From NCBI GenBank assembly GCA_937124495.1, contig CAKZKZ010000166.1, forward strand, positions 1 through 13,381: a stretch of 13,381 bases of DNA, written 5' to 3'. The notes below the pieces were generated by a model. That model worked only from the letters and a program-made list of their open reading frames with translations, ran no database searches and was not told the origin of the DNA. Position numbers and translations under genes: made by a program. Source of the stretch: an uncultured Dokdonia sp. Lineage in GTDB: Bacteria; Bacteroidota; Bacteroidia; Flavobacteriales; Flavobacteriaceae. This document shows, one piece after another, positions 1-6,770 of this stretch (within the stretch, counting starts at the first letter, position 1; every line of letters starts with the position of its first letter).

Positions 1-276
1 ATATAAGCTCAACTGAGTAGCTATAATTTCAGTGGTTCTAGCAAGGTTAACAAAGTAATCTTTACTCACTTCATTTAAATAAAAAATTTCGGTATCTACT
101 GCTAGATCATTATTTTCATAGCCTACAACACGTTCTGACTCGGTATCATATACCTCTATAGCTGCAGATGTTTCAAATGAATAAGAGTATTTTTCTGATG
201 TAAACGTTTTTTGAGCGATTCCTATTTGAGATATTCCGAAGAAGAAAATAGCACTATAAATCATTTTTTTAATCAT
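1..276 (-). CDS. Secreted protein of unknown function, N-terminal part (cut by window edge)
   Basis: An open frame runs on the minus strand from an ATG at 276 to the window edge, giving 92 residues with no stop. It begins with a clear Sec signal peptide (MIKKMIYSAIFFFGISQIG) that ends in IAQ, the common flavobacterial cleavage context. The mature start is KTFTSEKYSYSFETS, rich in Ser, Thr, Glu and Tyr, with no cysteine and no lipobox, so the product is probably periplasmic or exported and soluble. An alternative ATG at 264 would shorten only the n-region. I recognise no family from this part; the rest lies outside the window. It is co-oriented with the propeller gene at 530-1654, with about 250 bases and a perfect palindrome (459-478) between them, so it probably has its own promoter. 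Confidence 0.75.
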   Translation of the reverse strand, partial: MIKKMIYSAIFFFGISQIGIAQKTFTSEKYSYSFETSAAIEVYDTESERVVGYENNDLAVDTEIFYLNEVSKDYFVNLARTTEIIATQLSLY

Positions 277-458
277 ACGTATAGATTGTAGTTTGTGTTT
301 TAATGAGCAATCGTGCGCTCGCTATTGCCTAAAGATACGTATTGTGATTTAAATGTAATCGTAGTGTTTCCTTGATTTTGAAGATCAGTTGTTTATACAT
401 TATTTGGAGCAGTACGCTTTTCGTACTTTGTTAGGTTCAGTATAAACTTCTGCTTTAT

Positions 459-478
459 TACGCTTTCGCGAAAGCGTA
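459..478. repeat. Perfect 20-bp palindrome (core CGCTTTCGCGAAAGCG), copy 1
   Basis: Positions 459-478 read identically on both strands, centred on 468/469. The element lies about 50 bases downstream of the propeller gene's stop and about 180 bases upstream of the next minus-strand start. The same core recurs at 6252-6275 and 10691-10706, with degenerate relatives at 10087-10096 and 11792-11807. No T-run follows on either strand, so it does not look like a standard intrinsic terminator. Confidence 0.9.
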
Positions 479-529
479 TACAACCCCTTAATATGTTATA
501 AATAAGAAATTCTGATAGGCGTTGTTTGG

Positions 530-1654
530 TTATTTCCCCCAAGGCCCATCTATGAAAATAGGTTCAAATCTATCACCATCTTTACGGAAGAGTCCTTTCC
601 AACCGCCAGCCCAGGTGTCTCCATCTTTATCTTGATAGATAGATTGTATAGCATTTGTACTAAGTCCCTGAGCTTCTTGAAAATTGGTAAATAATGTACC
701 GTCATAGCTATATACTCCGTAATTCTCAGCTGGAAACCAGATGTTTCCGTTAGTATCTTCAAAGAGACTCCAAACTTCATCACCAGGTATAATACCATCT
801 TTTGTATAATTGGTAAAAGACGTACCATCATATTTACTTACCCCTTTATAATGTGTAGCAAACCATATATTACCTTTAGAATCTTCCAAAATATCATTTA
901 CTGCATTGTTTGCAAGTCCGTCTTTTTCTGAGAGATTGGTGAGAGACTTTCCATCATATATGTAAGCGCCATCATTTGAGCCAAACCACATGTTACCTTT
1001 ACTATCTTGCATAATACTATGTATGATTTTAGAACTGGTCACACCTCTTCTGTGGTCAGGTTTAGACTCTTTGATTGGAAAATATGTAAATGTAGTCCCA
1101 TCAAATTTGTTGACTCCTTGTAAGGTCGCGATCCACATAAGGCCTTCACTATCTATCATAAGCGTCCATACATCATTATGCGCTATGCTATTTCCCTCTG
1201 TATAATTAGTAGTATAATTAGTAAAAGATTTTCCATCATATTTGGTGATACCTCCAGAGGTACCAAACCAAACATTTCCTTCTTGATCTTCTATAATGGC
1301 TCGTACGGCAGCACCACCAAAACCTTCTTTAAGGTTAAAGTATTCTAAAGATTCTCCATTGTATCGAGCAACACCATCACCATTGGTTCCAAACCAAAGA
1401 TGTCCATTTTTATCTTGAAAAATACGTCTAACAAAATCACTTATTCGTGGTGAAGAAAGTGGAAACGAAATATATTCAGATTCTTGAGAGGGTGGTGGAG
1501 ATTTTTTTGTTAGCGTGTCTTTGGATGTTGTTGTTGCTTTTTGTGCTGCTCTACCATCTTGACCATTACAGGATATCATACACATGAAAAATAGGAGTAA
1601 GGTAGATCTCATGATAAGCGTTTGAATTCCTTTTTTAGTTAGTATTTTGTTCAT
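530..1654 (-). CDS. Stand-alone seven-bladed Reg_prop beta-propeller lipoprotein
   Basis: The product has 374 residues from the ATG at 1654. A longer frame from a GTG at 1678 exists, but a promoter-like pair at 1678-1708 would start transcription at or inside that GTG, so I prefer the ATG; a second ATG at 1612 is also possible. The hydrophobic segment LLLFFMCMISC ends in a lipobox-like Cys at residue 29, suggesting an outer-membrane lipoprotein. A Pro/Ser/Thr-rich linker follows. Then come seven repeats of the Reg_prop type (two-component regulator propeller), with blade motifs such as DKNGHLWFGT, DQEGNVWFGT, DSKGNMWFGS and DSKGNIWFAT, each followed by K-Y/F-DG-x-S-F. The last, DKDGDTWAGG, is the most divergent. 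In hybrid two-component sensors such blades form two propellers ahead of a transmembrane kinase; here there is one propeller and no kinase. A ligand-binding or scaffold role is inference. Confidence 0.85.
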   Translation of the reverse strand: MNKILTKKGIQTLIMRSTLLLFFMCMISCNGQDGRAAQKATTTSKDTLTKKSPPPSQESEYISFPLSSPRISDFVRRIFQDKNGHLWFGTNGDGVARYNGESLEYFNLKEGFGGAAVRAIIEDQEGNVWFGTSGGITKYDGKSFTNYTTNYTEGNSIAHNDVWTLMIDSEGLMWIATLQGVNKFDGTTFTYFPIKESKPDHRRGVTSSKIIHSIMQDSKGNMWFGSNDGAYIYDGKSLTNLSEKDGLANNAVNDILEDSKGNIWFATHYKGVSKYDGTSFTNYTKDGIIPGDEVWSLFEDTNGNIWFPAENYGVYSYDGTLFTNFQEAQGLSTNAIQSIYQDKDGDTWAGGWKGLFRKDGDRFEPIFIDGPWGK

Positions 1655-1677
1655 GTGATACGGTTTGTGAGTTGACA

Positions 1678-1708
1678 CGAAAATATTTGGAATATGAATT
1701 TTATCAAA
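1678..1708 (-). promoter_or_regulatory. Bacteroidetes-type promoter of the propeller gene
   Basis: On the minus strand TTTG (1708-1705) is followed after 19 bases by TATTTTCG (1685-1678). This matches the Bacteroidota sigma consensus TTTG-N(17-23)-TAnnTTTG with one mismatch in the -7 element. The predicted start would fall near 1672, leaving a short leader before the ATG at 1654 and arguing against the GTG at 1678. Confidence 0.45.
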
Positions 1709-1876
1709 CTTACTATGAATGGTTGTATTCTAGCATATTCAATTGTGAAAAATGTGTCAAAAAAGTGTGATTCTTATTAAGATACTGAAAATTAAGTTCC
1801 AATTACATTTAAAATGACTTAGTATTCAGATGTGTTTAAGCATGATTAAGAATACCACTATTATGAGCTTGTCTCA

Positions 1877-2569
1877 TCAAGTTGTTATTAAATGTACTTT
1901 CCTACCTTTTACTAAAAGCCATACCATAAATACTAATTCTCCAAAGAAGGTAAAGAATAAAAAATCTAGGTTATAGGTTGGAAAGAAAAAAGTTCCCAGT
2001 GTATGTATTAAATATCCAACCCCAGCAATGAATAACAGAATCCCAAATATGTTTGGGATATAAAAAGATTTGTAAACTAGATACCCTAGAAGAATGAGAT
2101 AAATAGCAAAAATGATGAGAGCAAAGGACCATTCGAGTCTAAATGATTTCAAATAAAAAGTTACTGAATCAGCAAGCTGCATATTTTCAGTTTGATAGGC
2201 GTTTTCAATTAGATTTAAAACCTTTACTAAATTGGTAAGAGCAAATAGGGATATTGCTGTAAAAATCAATCTAAACCAAGCCGTCAGTAAAGAAAAACTT
2301 TCCATTACAGGTTTAAGAAATATATATAACGCCCAGGCGACAATGATATCACAAATCAGTGTAATAAAATGCAGAAAAATGCTTGTTTTAAAAAGCATTT
2401 TATGATTCATAATATTTGTTGTTGTTTCTGCTGGATTATCGCTCAAGAGTTTTGGGAAAATATAAAACTCTGCAAAAGGAACAGTCAACGCCATCACTAA
2501 TATTCCTAATCCTGCTATTAAAGATGCTTTGGCTAATGTAATTTGATTATTTGCCTTTGTTGTATCCAT
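1877..2569 (-). CDS. DUF4386 family six-TM membrane protein
   Basis: This 230-residue inner-membrane protein has about six predicted helices (near residues 14-38, 58-86, 95-118, 147-170, 172-192 and 203-222). Family-like features are the N-terminal AxLIAGLGILVMAL...PFAEFYIFPKL helix, a short soluble loop (DNPAETTTNIMNHKMLFKTS), and the sequence ICDIIVAWALYIFLKPV followed by LTAWFRLIFTAIS. Both order and length fit DUF4386, a family of unknown function common in Bacteroidota and Firmicutes. The ATG at 2569 directly precedes a polar MDTTKANNQ start. No enzyme motif is visible. A second DUF4386 protein is at 11981-12679. The small lipoprotein gene upstream is co-oriented but about 160 bases away. 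Confidence 0.8.
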   Translation of the reverse strand: MDTTKANNQITLAKASLIAGLGILVMALTVPFAEFYIFPKLLSDNPAETTTNIMNHKMLFKTSIFLHFITLICDIIVAWALYIFLKPVMESFSLLTAWFRLIFTAISLFALTNLVKVLNLIENAYQTENMQLADSVTFYLKSFRLEWSFALIIFAIYLILLGYLVYKSFYIPNIFGILLFIAGVGYLIHTLGTFFFPTYNLDFLFFTFFGELVFMVWLLVKGRKVHLITT

Positions 2570-2705
2570 TTTGAAAGTGTCTTTACTAATGAAGACTTCA
2601 TTTGTGAAGATTTGTTACTATGAAAAGACTTTTAATGAAGAGCAAAGGTTCTTGTATGAAAATGAAAGGGGTAAAAGGCACTATTTTTCAGTTAGAAACT
2701 TCTTC

Positions 2706-2730
2706 TTTGCAATACACTGAATATTGCAAA
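2706..2730 (-). terminator. Stop-adjacent hairpin after the 37-aa lipoprotein
   Basis: A perfect 9-bp stem, TTTGCAATA (2706-2714) with TATTGCAAA (2722-2730), encloses a 7-base loop. On the minus strand it begins one base after the TAA of the small lipoprotein gene. There is no T-run beyond it, so it may be a 3'-end stabiliser or a weak terminator. Confidence 0.4.
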
Positions 2731-2731
2731 T

Positions 2732-2845
2732 TTAGCAAGGACAATCTATCGTTCCATCATCCCGAACTTCACAGTCACATTCTTCTGTACAAGACATTAA
2801 GAATAACGTACAAACTAACATTAGAAGTGCAAATACTTTTTTCAT
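2732..2845 (-). CDS. 37-aa cysteine-rich small lipoprotein
   Basis: From the ATG at 2845 the minus strand encodes 37 residues ending in TAA (2732-2734). The start MKKVFALLMLVCTLFLMSC is a complete lipoprotein signal: charged n-region, hydrophobic core and lipobox LMSC with the lipidated Cys at residue 19. The mature peptide is only 19 residues, CTEECDCEVRDDGTIDCPC, with spacing C-x3-C-x-C-x9-C-x-C. That is five cysteines, four of them beyond the lipidated one, with an acidic middle. Such a peptide could form a disulfide hairpin or bind metal; this is inference. A hairpin (2706-2730) starts one base after the stop, which supports a real transcript end. A longer frame on the opposite strand across the same region has no recognisable features and I treat it as chance. 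Confidence 0.7.
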   Translation of the reverse strand: MKKVFALLMLVCTLFLMSCTEECDCEVRDDGTIDCPC

Positions 2846-2986
2846 AATAATTGTTATTTAAAATGTAAATATTAATAGTCAACGCTCTCGTATACTATAA
2901 ATTACGTTGTTTGAAAAACCAATTTAGTAAATAAAAATGGAATAGGAAATTCGTAAGGGTTTTCTTAAATAAGCTAATATAAGATG

Positions 2987-3006
2987 GTCAATAATAAGTT
3001 ATTGAC
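2987..3006 (-). terminator. Stop-adjacent hairpin after the 151-aa secreted protein
   Basis: GTCAATAA (2987-2994) pairs perfectly with TTATTGAC (2999-3006) around a 4-base loop, immediately after the stop codon at 3007-3009 on the minus strand. The stem is 8 bp and AT-rich, and no T-run follows, so it is a candidate 3' end rather than a certain intrinsic terminator. Confidence 0.35.
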
Positions 3007-3462
3007 TTACGTTTTTATTTTCATTATTTTTTTAAGAAATGTATTCAAACCTGAAAAACCAATGAGTTCATCTTCAGAAGCAACATTTAAAATAAGGGGT
3101 TGTTTGTTGACAGTTCCATATACTATCATACGGTTCCAATGTTCTTTATTTTTATAGGTAAATAGATACCCTTTTAAGGTAGCTCCAAAAGAGATGACTT
3201 CAATCTTTTTCTTAGATATCGTTTTCTTATTGAATTGTTTGAATAATTGCTCTGAAGTTGTTTTTAACACTTCTTGATTTACGTAGAGCCATTGCGCTGA
3301 AAATCCATTACAATCTAAAAGTTCATATTTTGATTTGGCTTTGCACTTAGAAGGAATTTCAATTTCCATATGAGCATACTCTAAAGCTTTAATCTCTTTA
3401 TTGTTTTGGGAAAAACTATGACTAATAGATAATAGGAAAAAAAATAAAAGAAGTTTTTTCAT
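3007..3462 (-). CDS. Small secreted protein of unknown function
   Basis: The product has 151 residues. The N-terminus MKKLLLFFFLLSISHSFSQ is a textbook Sec signal peptide with a ...SFSQ cleavage end seen often in Flavobacteriaceae. The mature protein (about 132 residues) is basic, with many Lys. It has two cysteines (KCKAKS and LLDCNGFS) that could form one disulfide, and a C-terminal pattern of short strands ending in a Lys-rich helix (FLKKIMKIKT). I recognise no domain and see no catalytic motif; periplasmic or extracellular location is inferred from the signal. A hairpin abuts the stop. The gene is separated by about 160-240 bases from both neighbours, so it is probably a single-gene unit. 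Its upstream region holds TTTG-N16-TACATG, only a weak promoter match. Confidence 0.75.
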   Translation of the reverse strand: MKKLLLFFFLLSISHSFSQNNKEIKALEYAHMEIEIPSKCKAKSKYELLDCNGFSAQWLYVNQEVLKTTSEQLFKQFNKKTISKKKIEVISFGATLKGYLFTYKNKEHWNRMIVYGTVNKQPLILNVASEDELIGFSGLNTFLKKIMKIKT

Positions 3463-3666
3463 GACTATGTTTTTAAATATGCATCTACATTTTCGTGTAT
3501 GATTAGTAGCATGTATAAGTACCTAATTTAACAAATAAAAACCGAATTGAGAATTTGAAAGTGTTTTTGGAAGTAGGCTAGAACTAATAATAATCGATAT
3601 CTGGTATGGAGAGTAACTGGTATACTGTTATTGTTTTATTCAGTTTTCACAACCACTATTATCGAC

Positions 3667-3690
3667 AAAAAGTATCTTAAAAGATATACT
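3667..3690 (-). terminator. Intrinsic terminator of the PhzF-like gene
   Basis: On the minus strand the sequence reads AGTATATCTTTTAAGATACT followed by a T-run. The arms AGTAT(A)TCTT and AAGATACT pair with one bulged A. It lies about 15 bases after the stop at 3705 and is oriented to end transcription of that gene. Confidence 0.5.
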
Positions 3691-3704
3691 AAACGTAAGC
3701 ATTC

Positions 3705-4502
3705 TTAATTATCTAAAACAATCATATTTACAAATCGAGCCTTTCCTTGAATTTGAACCCTATTATTTTCCAAGCTGTATAAATGAAGTTCTCCTCCATT
3801 TTCCGAAGCTTGCCAAGCATGTAAATATTGTTTTTCTTTTTGTGCTTGCCAATAAGGCACTATTTTGCAATGTGCAGATACACAAACTTGATCTTCATCA
3901 ATAGCTACTTTAGGACAAAAAAACCTTGAGATACAATCAAAACCGTATTGATCATCCCAACTAGTAATGATAATCCCACGACAATCTAATTGTAGTATTT
4001 TTTCAAAATCTGGCTGAAATTCTACGACAGCTTGACCAGATTCAAGTTCTACTAAATAATCATCAAAACCAAAATGGCAATTCTTGACTTTTATCCCTAA
4101 TGTTTCTTCAATTTTATTGTGCGTTAACTCATCGCAAGGTGCAGTTACTTGCGTCGGAAAATCCATGGCTATTTTTTCATCATCCAAAATAGAAACTTTC
4201 AAAGGACCAGAGATAGAATGATATTGTATTTCCTTAATACTAAATTCTTTAGCTATTGAATAGCTTGCCGCCATGGTAGCATGTCCACATAGATTAACTT
4301 CTGTGTTCATGGTGAACCAACGAATATGGAATTTATTATTATCTATATGTTTAACAAAGGCTGTAACAGGAAGTCCTGCTCGTTTGGCTATATTTTGCAA
4401 TTCAATATCTGATAAATCTTCATTTACATAATAAACGCCTGCGGGATTCCCTTTGTATTTCCCTTCTGCAAACGCATCAACTCTGTGTATCAACTTTGTC
4501 AT
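3705..4502 (-). CDS. PhzF-family isomerase-like protein, probable catalytic variant
   Basis: The 265-residue product matches the PhzF/YddE fold family (trans-2,3-dihydro-3-hydroxyanthranilate isomerase-like) in length and landmarks. These are HRVDAFAEGKYKGNPAGV at 6-23, IRWFTMNTEVNLCGHATMA at 60-78, PKVAIDEDQVCVSAHCKIVPYW at 197-218 and an ASENGGELHL stretch near the C-terminus. Family members are cytosolic proteins built from two similar halves with the active site between them. Two usual landmarks are changed: NLSETAF, whose Glu is the acid/base of PhzF, reads GLPVTAF with Val46; and DPVTGSAH reads DQVCVSAH (204-211). The protein may be inactive, have another chemistry, or act as a binding protein. 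It lies about 90 bases downstream of the XRE-DUF4870 gene on the same strand and could be co-transcribed; a terminator follows. No phenazine pathway genes are nearby. Confidence 0.85.
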   Translation of the reverse strand: MTKLIHRVDAFAEGKYKGNPAGVYYVNEDLSDIELQNIAKRAGLPVTAFVKHIDNNKFHIRWFTMNTEVNLCGHATMAASYSIAKEFSIKEIQYHSISGPLKVSILDDEKIAMDFPTQVTAPCDELTHNKIEETLGIKVKNCHFGFDDYLVELESGQAVVEFQPDFEKILQLDCRGIIITSWDDQYGFDCISRFFCPKVAIDEDQVCVSAHCKIVPYWQAQKEKQYLHAWQASENGGELHLYSLENNRVQIQGKARFVNMIVLDN

Positions 4503-4592
4503 TAGTTTTTATTTTAAATAGTAGCCAGAACAGCCATTGAACCATTTTCAATAAAACCATTAATACATAGAAAAAGGTATTAGAAATATGGA

Positions 4593-5174
4593 TTAAAGTA
4601 ATTGGGGTAATTTAATTAAAAAATCTAAATCCTTGTTTTTTATTTGATTAGATGTCCTGTAAACTTTATAGGCATTGTAAACAATCAACATAATAAAAAA
4701 AATCCAGGCAATAGGTCCAAAGTCTATTTTAAAATGTTTGTAAATATAGTATTGAATTGTAGGTATTAATAAGAAGTTTAATGACGCTGTTAATGTCCAA
4801 AACAATTGAAAATTGATAATTCTCCTTCCATAAGAATCAACTTCTGGTACATCTTTATATTTTCGCCAAAACAGATATGGAAAGATAACATTGCCAAAAG
4901 GAAGAACAATACCTATAAGTCCATAAACGTTCATTCTATTTAAAAGATCATAGATGTCGTTTTTAGGCTTTTCTCTTATTATTTCTCTTTGCAACTCCGA
5001 AATATCAACATCTAAAACCTTTGCAATCGATATTAACGTATAGCCAGATGGATTTGTCATATTAGATTCTAGACGTTGAATGGTTCTAATAGATAATTTT
5101 GATTCTTTAGCAAGCTTTTCTTGAGAGTATCCTTTTCTCTTGCGGAGATTTTCAACCTTCTTTCCTATACTCAT
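4593..5174 (-). CDS. XRE-family HTH regulator fused to a DUF4870-like membrane domain
   Basis: The product has 193 residues. Residues 7-61 form an HTH_3/XRE domain (VENLRKRKGYSQEKLAKESKLSIRTIQRLE...), with the SIRTIQRLE recognition helix typical of Bacteroidota regulators. After a short charged linker, residues 76-170 are hydrophobic with about three membrane segments. They contain the DUF4870-like signature GIVLPFGNVIFPYLFWRKYK and VDSYGRRIINFQLFWTL. The regulator is thus predicted to be anchored in the inner membrane with its DNA-binding domain in the cytoplasm. The architecture is a known recurrent fusion, but its signal is unknown to me. The gene is divergent from the CPBP protease (5414), sharing a 240-base intergenic region, and is followed by the PhzF-like gene on the same strand. 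Confidence 0.85.
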   Translation of the reverse strand: MSIGKKVENLRKRKGYSQEKLAKESKLSIRTIQRLESNMTNPSGYTLISIAKVLDVDISELQREIIREKPKNDIYDLLNRMNVYGLIGIVLPFGNVIFPYLFWRKYKDVPEVDSYGRRIINFQLFWTLTASLNFLLIPTIQYYIYKHFKIDFGPIAWIFFIMLIVYNAYKVYRTSNQIKNKDLDFLIKLPQLL

Positions 5175-5322
5175 TATTTCTTAGCTGTTTTGTATATAAA
5201 ATTACAAAACATTTAATAACAAAAATGACTTCTGTTCAATTGTATTATCAAGTAAATTAATTATTAAAATTATATAAGCGTATACTAAAGTTTAGATCAT
5301 AAAACTCTAGTATAAAATGATA

Positions 5323-5349
5323 GTCATAAAAATGTCATAGAAAAGTCAT
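5323..5349. promoter_or_regulatory. Three GTCAT direct repeats at exact 11-bp spacing (possible operator)
   Basis: GTCAT starts at 5323, 5334 and 5345, each 11 bases apart, in the divergent region between the XRE-DUF4870 and CPBP genes and 65-90 bases before the CPBP start. One-helical-turn spacing puts all three on the same DNA face. The unit is only five bases long in AT-rich DNA, so chance is possible. Confidence 0.3.
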
Positions 5350-5413
5350 CCCTAAAAGCAACTATTAAATAGATGAACTCACTAGATTGCTACTCAATCT
5401 AATTTCAATTTTA

Positions 5414-6064
5414 ATGAATACAAAATTTATAAATTCACGTTTTGGATTAAATCTTGCAACTTTTATTATCATAAGTATAGGTTTAATTATAGTCCCTATT
5501 GCTGCTATACTAGTTTTGATTTGGAGAAAACTTACAAAAACCACTTACAAATCTTTAGGCTTATATAAGCCTACTAAGATTATTAAAACAATTGGAGTTG
5601 GTATTGGTTTAGGAATCTTACTTAAGTTGTTTTCGGCTACCATTTTTATGCCATTAATAGGTTATCCTCCTGAAGGTTCTGATGCTTTTTTATTTATAAA
5701 GGAAAGCTTAACGAATGTTTTGTTAGCATGTGTGTATATAGTAATTGTAGCAGGTTTTTGCGAGGAAATTGTATTTAGAGGATTCTTCTTTAGACAATTC
5801 GAAACATGGTTTGGCTCTTCTAGAAGTATTAAAGTTGTTATGATAATCCTTGGAAGTTTACTTTTCGGGATTCCTCATATGTATCAAGGTTTTCATGGAG
5901 CTATAAATTCAATAGTAATAGGAGCTATATACGGTATGATTTTTCTTATGAATAAGAAAAACCTTTGGTTGGTCATGATTTCTCATGCAGTGTATGATTT
6001 ACTTGCTACATATATTATTTATAAAGGCCTTACAAAAACGATAGCTACCTTATTTTTTAATTAA
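5414..6064 (+). CDS. CPBP-family intramembrane metalloprotease (CAAX/Abi type)
   Basis: From the ATG at 5414 the product has 216 residues; an upstream TTG at 5387 in frame is less likely because it adds only LLNLISIL before MNTKF. The protein is hydrophobic throughout, with several membrane helices. It carries the three CPBP motifs in order: EExxxR as CEEIVFRG (E117, E118, R122), FxxxH as FGIPH (F151, H155) and HxxxD as SHAVYD (H191, D195). These residues form the active site in glutamate-type intramembrane proteases such as Rce1/MmRce1 and in bacteriocin-immunity and membrane-anchor-processing relatives. All are present, so it should be active. The substrate is unknown. It is divergently transcribed from a membrane-tethered XRE regulator, a possible partner. 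Confidence 0.9.
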   Translation: MNTKFINSRFGLNLATFIIISIGLIIVPIAAILVLIWRKLTKTTYKSLGLYKPTKIIKTIGVGIGLGILLKLFSATIFMPLIGYPPEGSDAFLFIKESLTNVLLACVYIVIVAGFCEEIVFRGFFFRQFETWFGSSRSIKVVMIILGSLLFGIPHMYQGFHGAINSIVIGAIYGMIFLMNKKNLWLVMISHAVYDLLATYIIYKGLTKTIATLFFN

Positions 6065-6365
6065 AAAGAAAGAGTGTTATTTTATAAATGTTATAGTTTT
6101 TAGAATTTTATTATTGCTTTGTATACTGTTAACATCAGTTTTTAATTCTTTACTATTCATAACCGTTAAAATGTTTGTAATAGAATATAAACATACCTAT
6201 CGTAAATCATCATGTTTTACAGTCTTTCATCTCTTTATTTGAAATAGGTAGTTTACGCTTTCGCGAAAGCGTAAAAATTAACAATTTAACTTTATAATTT
6301 TATGTTTTACTAGGTTGAAAACTTAGATTTTAAACGATCTTAGCACAAAAAATAGCGTATACCTT
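6065..6365. other. Intergenic stretch of 301 bases between CPBP gene and thioesterase
   Basis: I see no gene on either strand here. The only clear structure is the 24-bp palindrome at 6252-6275. The CPBP stop sits inside an AT-only palindrome (TTTTTAATTAAAAA, 6054-6067) that is too weak to call a terminator. The promoter of the thioesterase gene should be in the last 100 bases, but I could not find a convincing -33/-7 pair. Confidence 0.6.
6252..6275. repeat. Perfect 24-bp palindrome (core CGCTTTCGCGAAAGCG), copy 2
   Basis: The symmetric element is centred on 6263/6264 and is the longest copy in the window; the shared core is extended by TTTA/TAAA flanks. It is about 90 bases upstream of the thioesterase start. 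Same core as 459-478 and 10691-10706. Confidence 0.9.
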
Positions 6366-6749
6366 ATGACTAAAGAAGAGCGTATTATTTCCTCAACGAC
6401 AACTATCTTTAAAGCCGTATTTCCTAATACGACAAACCACTATCATACCTTGTTTGGAGGAACAGCCATGCAGCTTATGGATGAAACAGCATTTATAACG
6501 GCAACGCGTTATAGCAGGCAACAAATGGTAACGGTGAGTAGTGATCGTATTGATTTTAAGAAACCCATTCCAGCGGGGACGATTGTCGAGTTGGTCGGAA
6601 AAGTTACGTATACTGGAACTACAAGTTTAAAAGTTAGGGTAGATATTTATGTAGAAGAAATGTATTCTGATTCGAGAGAAAAAGCGGTGTCTGGAGAGTT
6701 CACTTTCGTCGCGATTGATAATCAAAAGAAGCCGGTAAAAATTATTTAA
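6366..6749 (+). CDS. Hotdog-fold acyl-CoA thioesterase (YciA/BFIT-like)
   Basis: The product has 127 residues, the usual single-hotdog length. The N-terminal block FKAVFPNTTNHYHTLFGG followed by AMQLMDETAFI is the signature of the acyl-CoA hydrolase group: Asn24 in TN, Gly-Gly before the central helix, and Asp39 in MDE at the position of the catalytic acid in YciA-type enzymes. The later strands (VTVSSDRIDFKKPIPAGTIV, TSLKVRVDIYVEE, SGEFTFVAID) also fit. It should hydrolyse acyl-CoA to free acid and CoA in the cytosol as a homodimer-based oligomer; chain-length preference cannot be read from sequence. It is followed after 21 bases by the Crp/Fnr regulator, so the two are probably one transcript. 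Confidence 0.9.
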   Translation: MTKEERIISSTTTIFKAVFPNTTNHYHTLFGGTAMQLMDETAFITATRYSRQQMVTVSSDRIDFKKPIPAGTIVELVGKVTYTGTTSLKVRVDIYVEEMYSDSREKAVSGEFTFVAIDNQKKPVKII

Positions 6750-6770
6750 TTCCTAAGTAAATCTCTTATT

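Noticed and set aside
550..1205. Frames at 550-831 (-) and 990-1205 (+)
   Set aside because: Both lie inside the propeller gene in other frames and have no features; the repeat-rich gene keeps shadow frames open.
2620..2847. 75-codon plus-strand frame beginning MKRLLMKSKGSC
   Set aside because: It has no domain, signal or composition support, and it lies over the better-supported minus-strand lipoprotein (2732-2845) and its hairpin.
6051..6068. TTTTTAATTAAAAA palindrome at the CPBP stop as terminator
   Set aside because: All A/T with no loop, too weak, and expected by chance at an AT-rich gene end.
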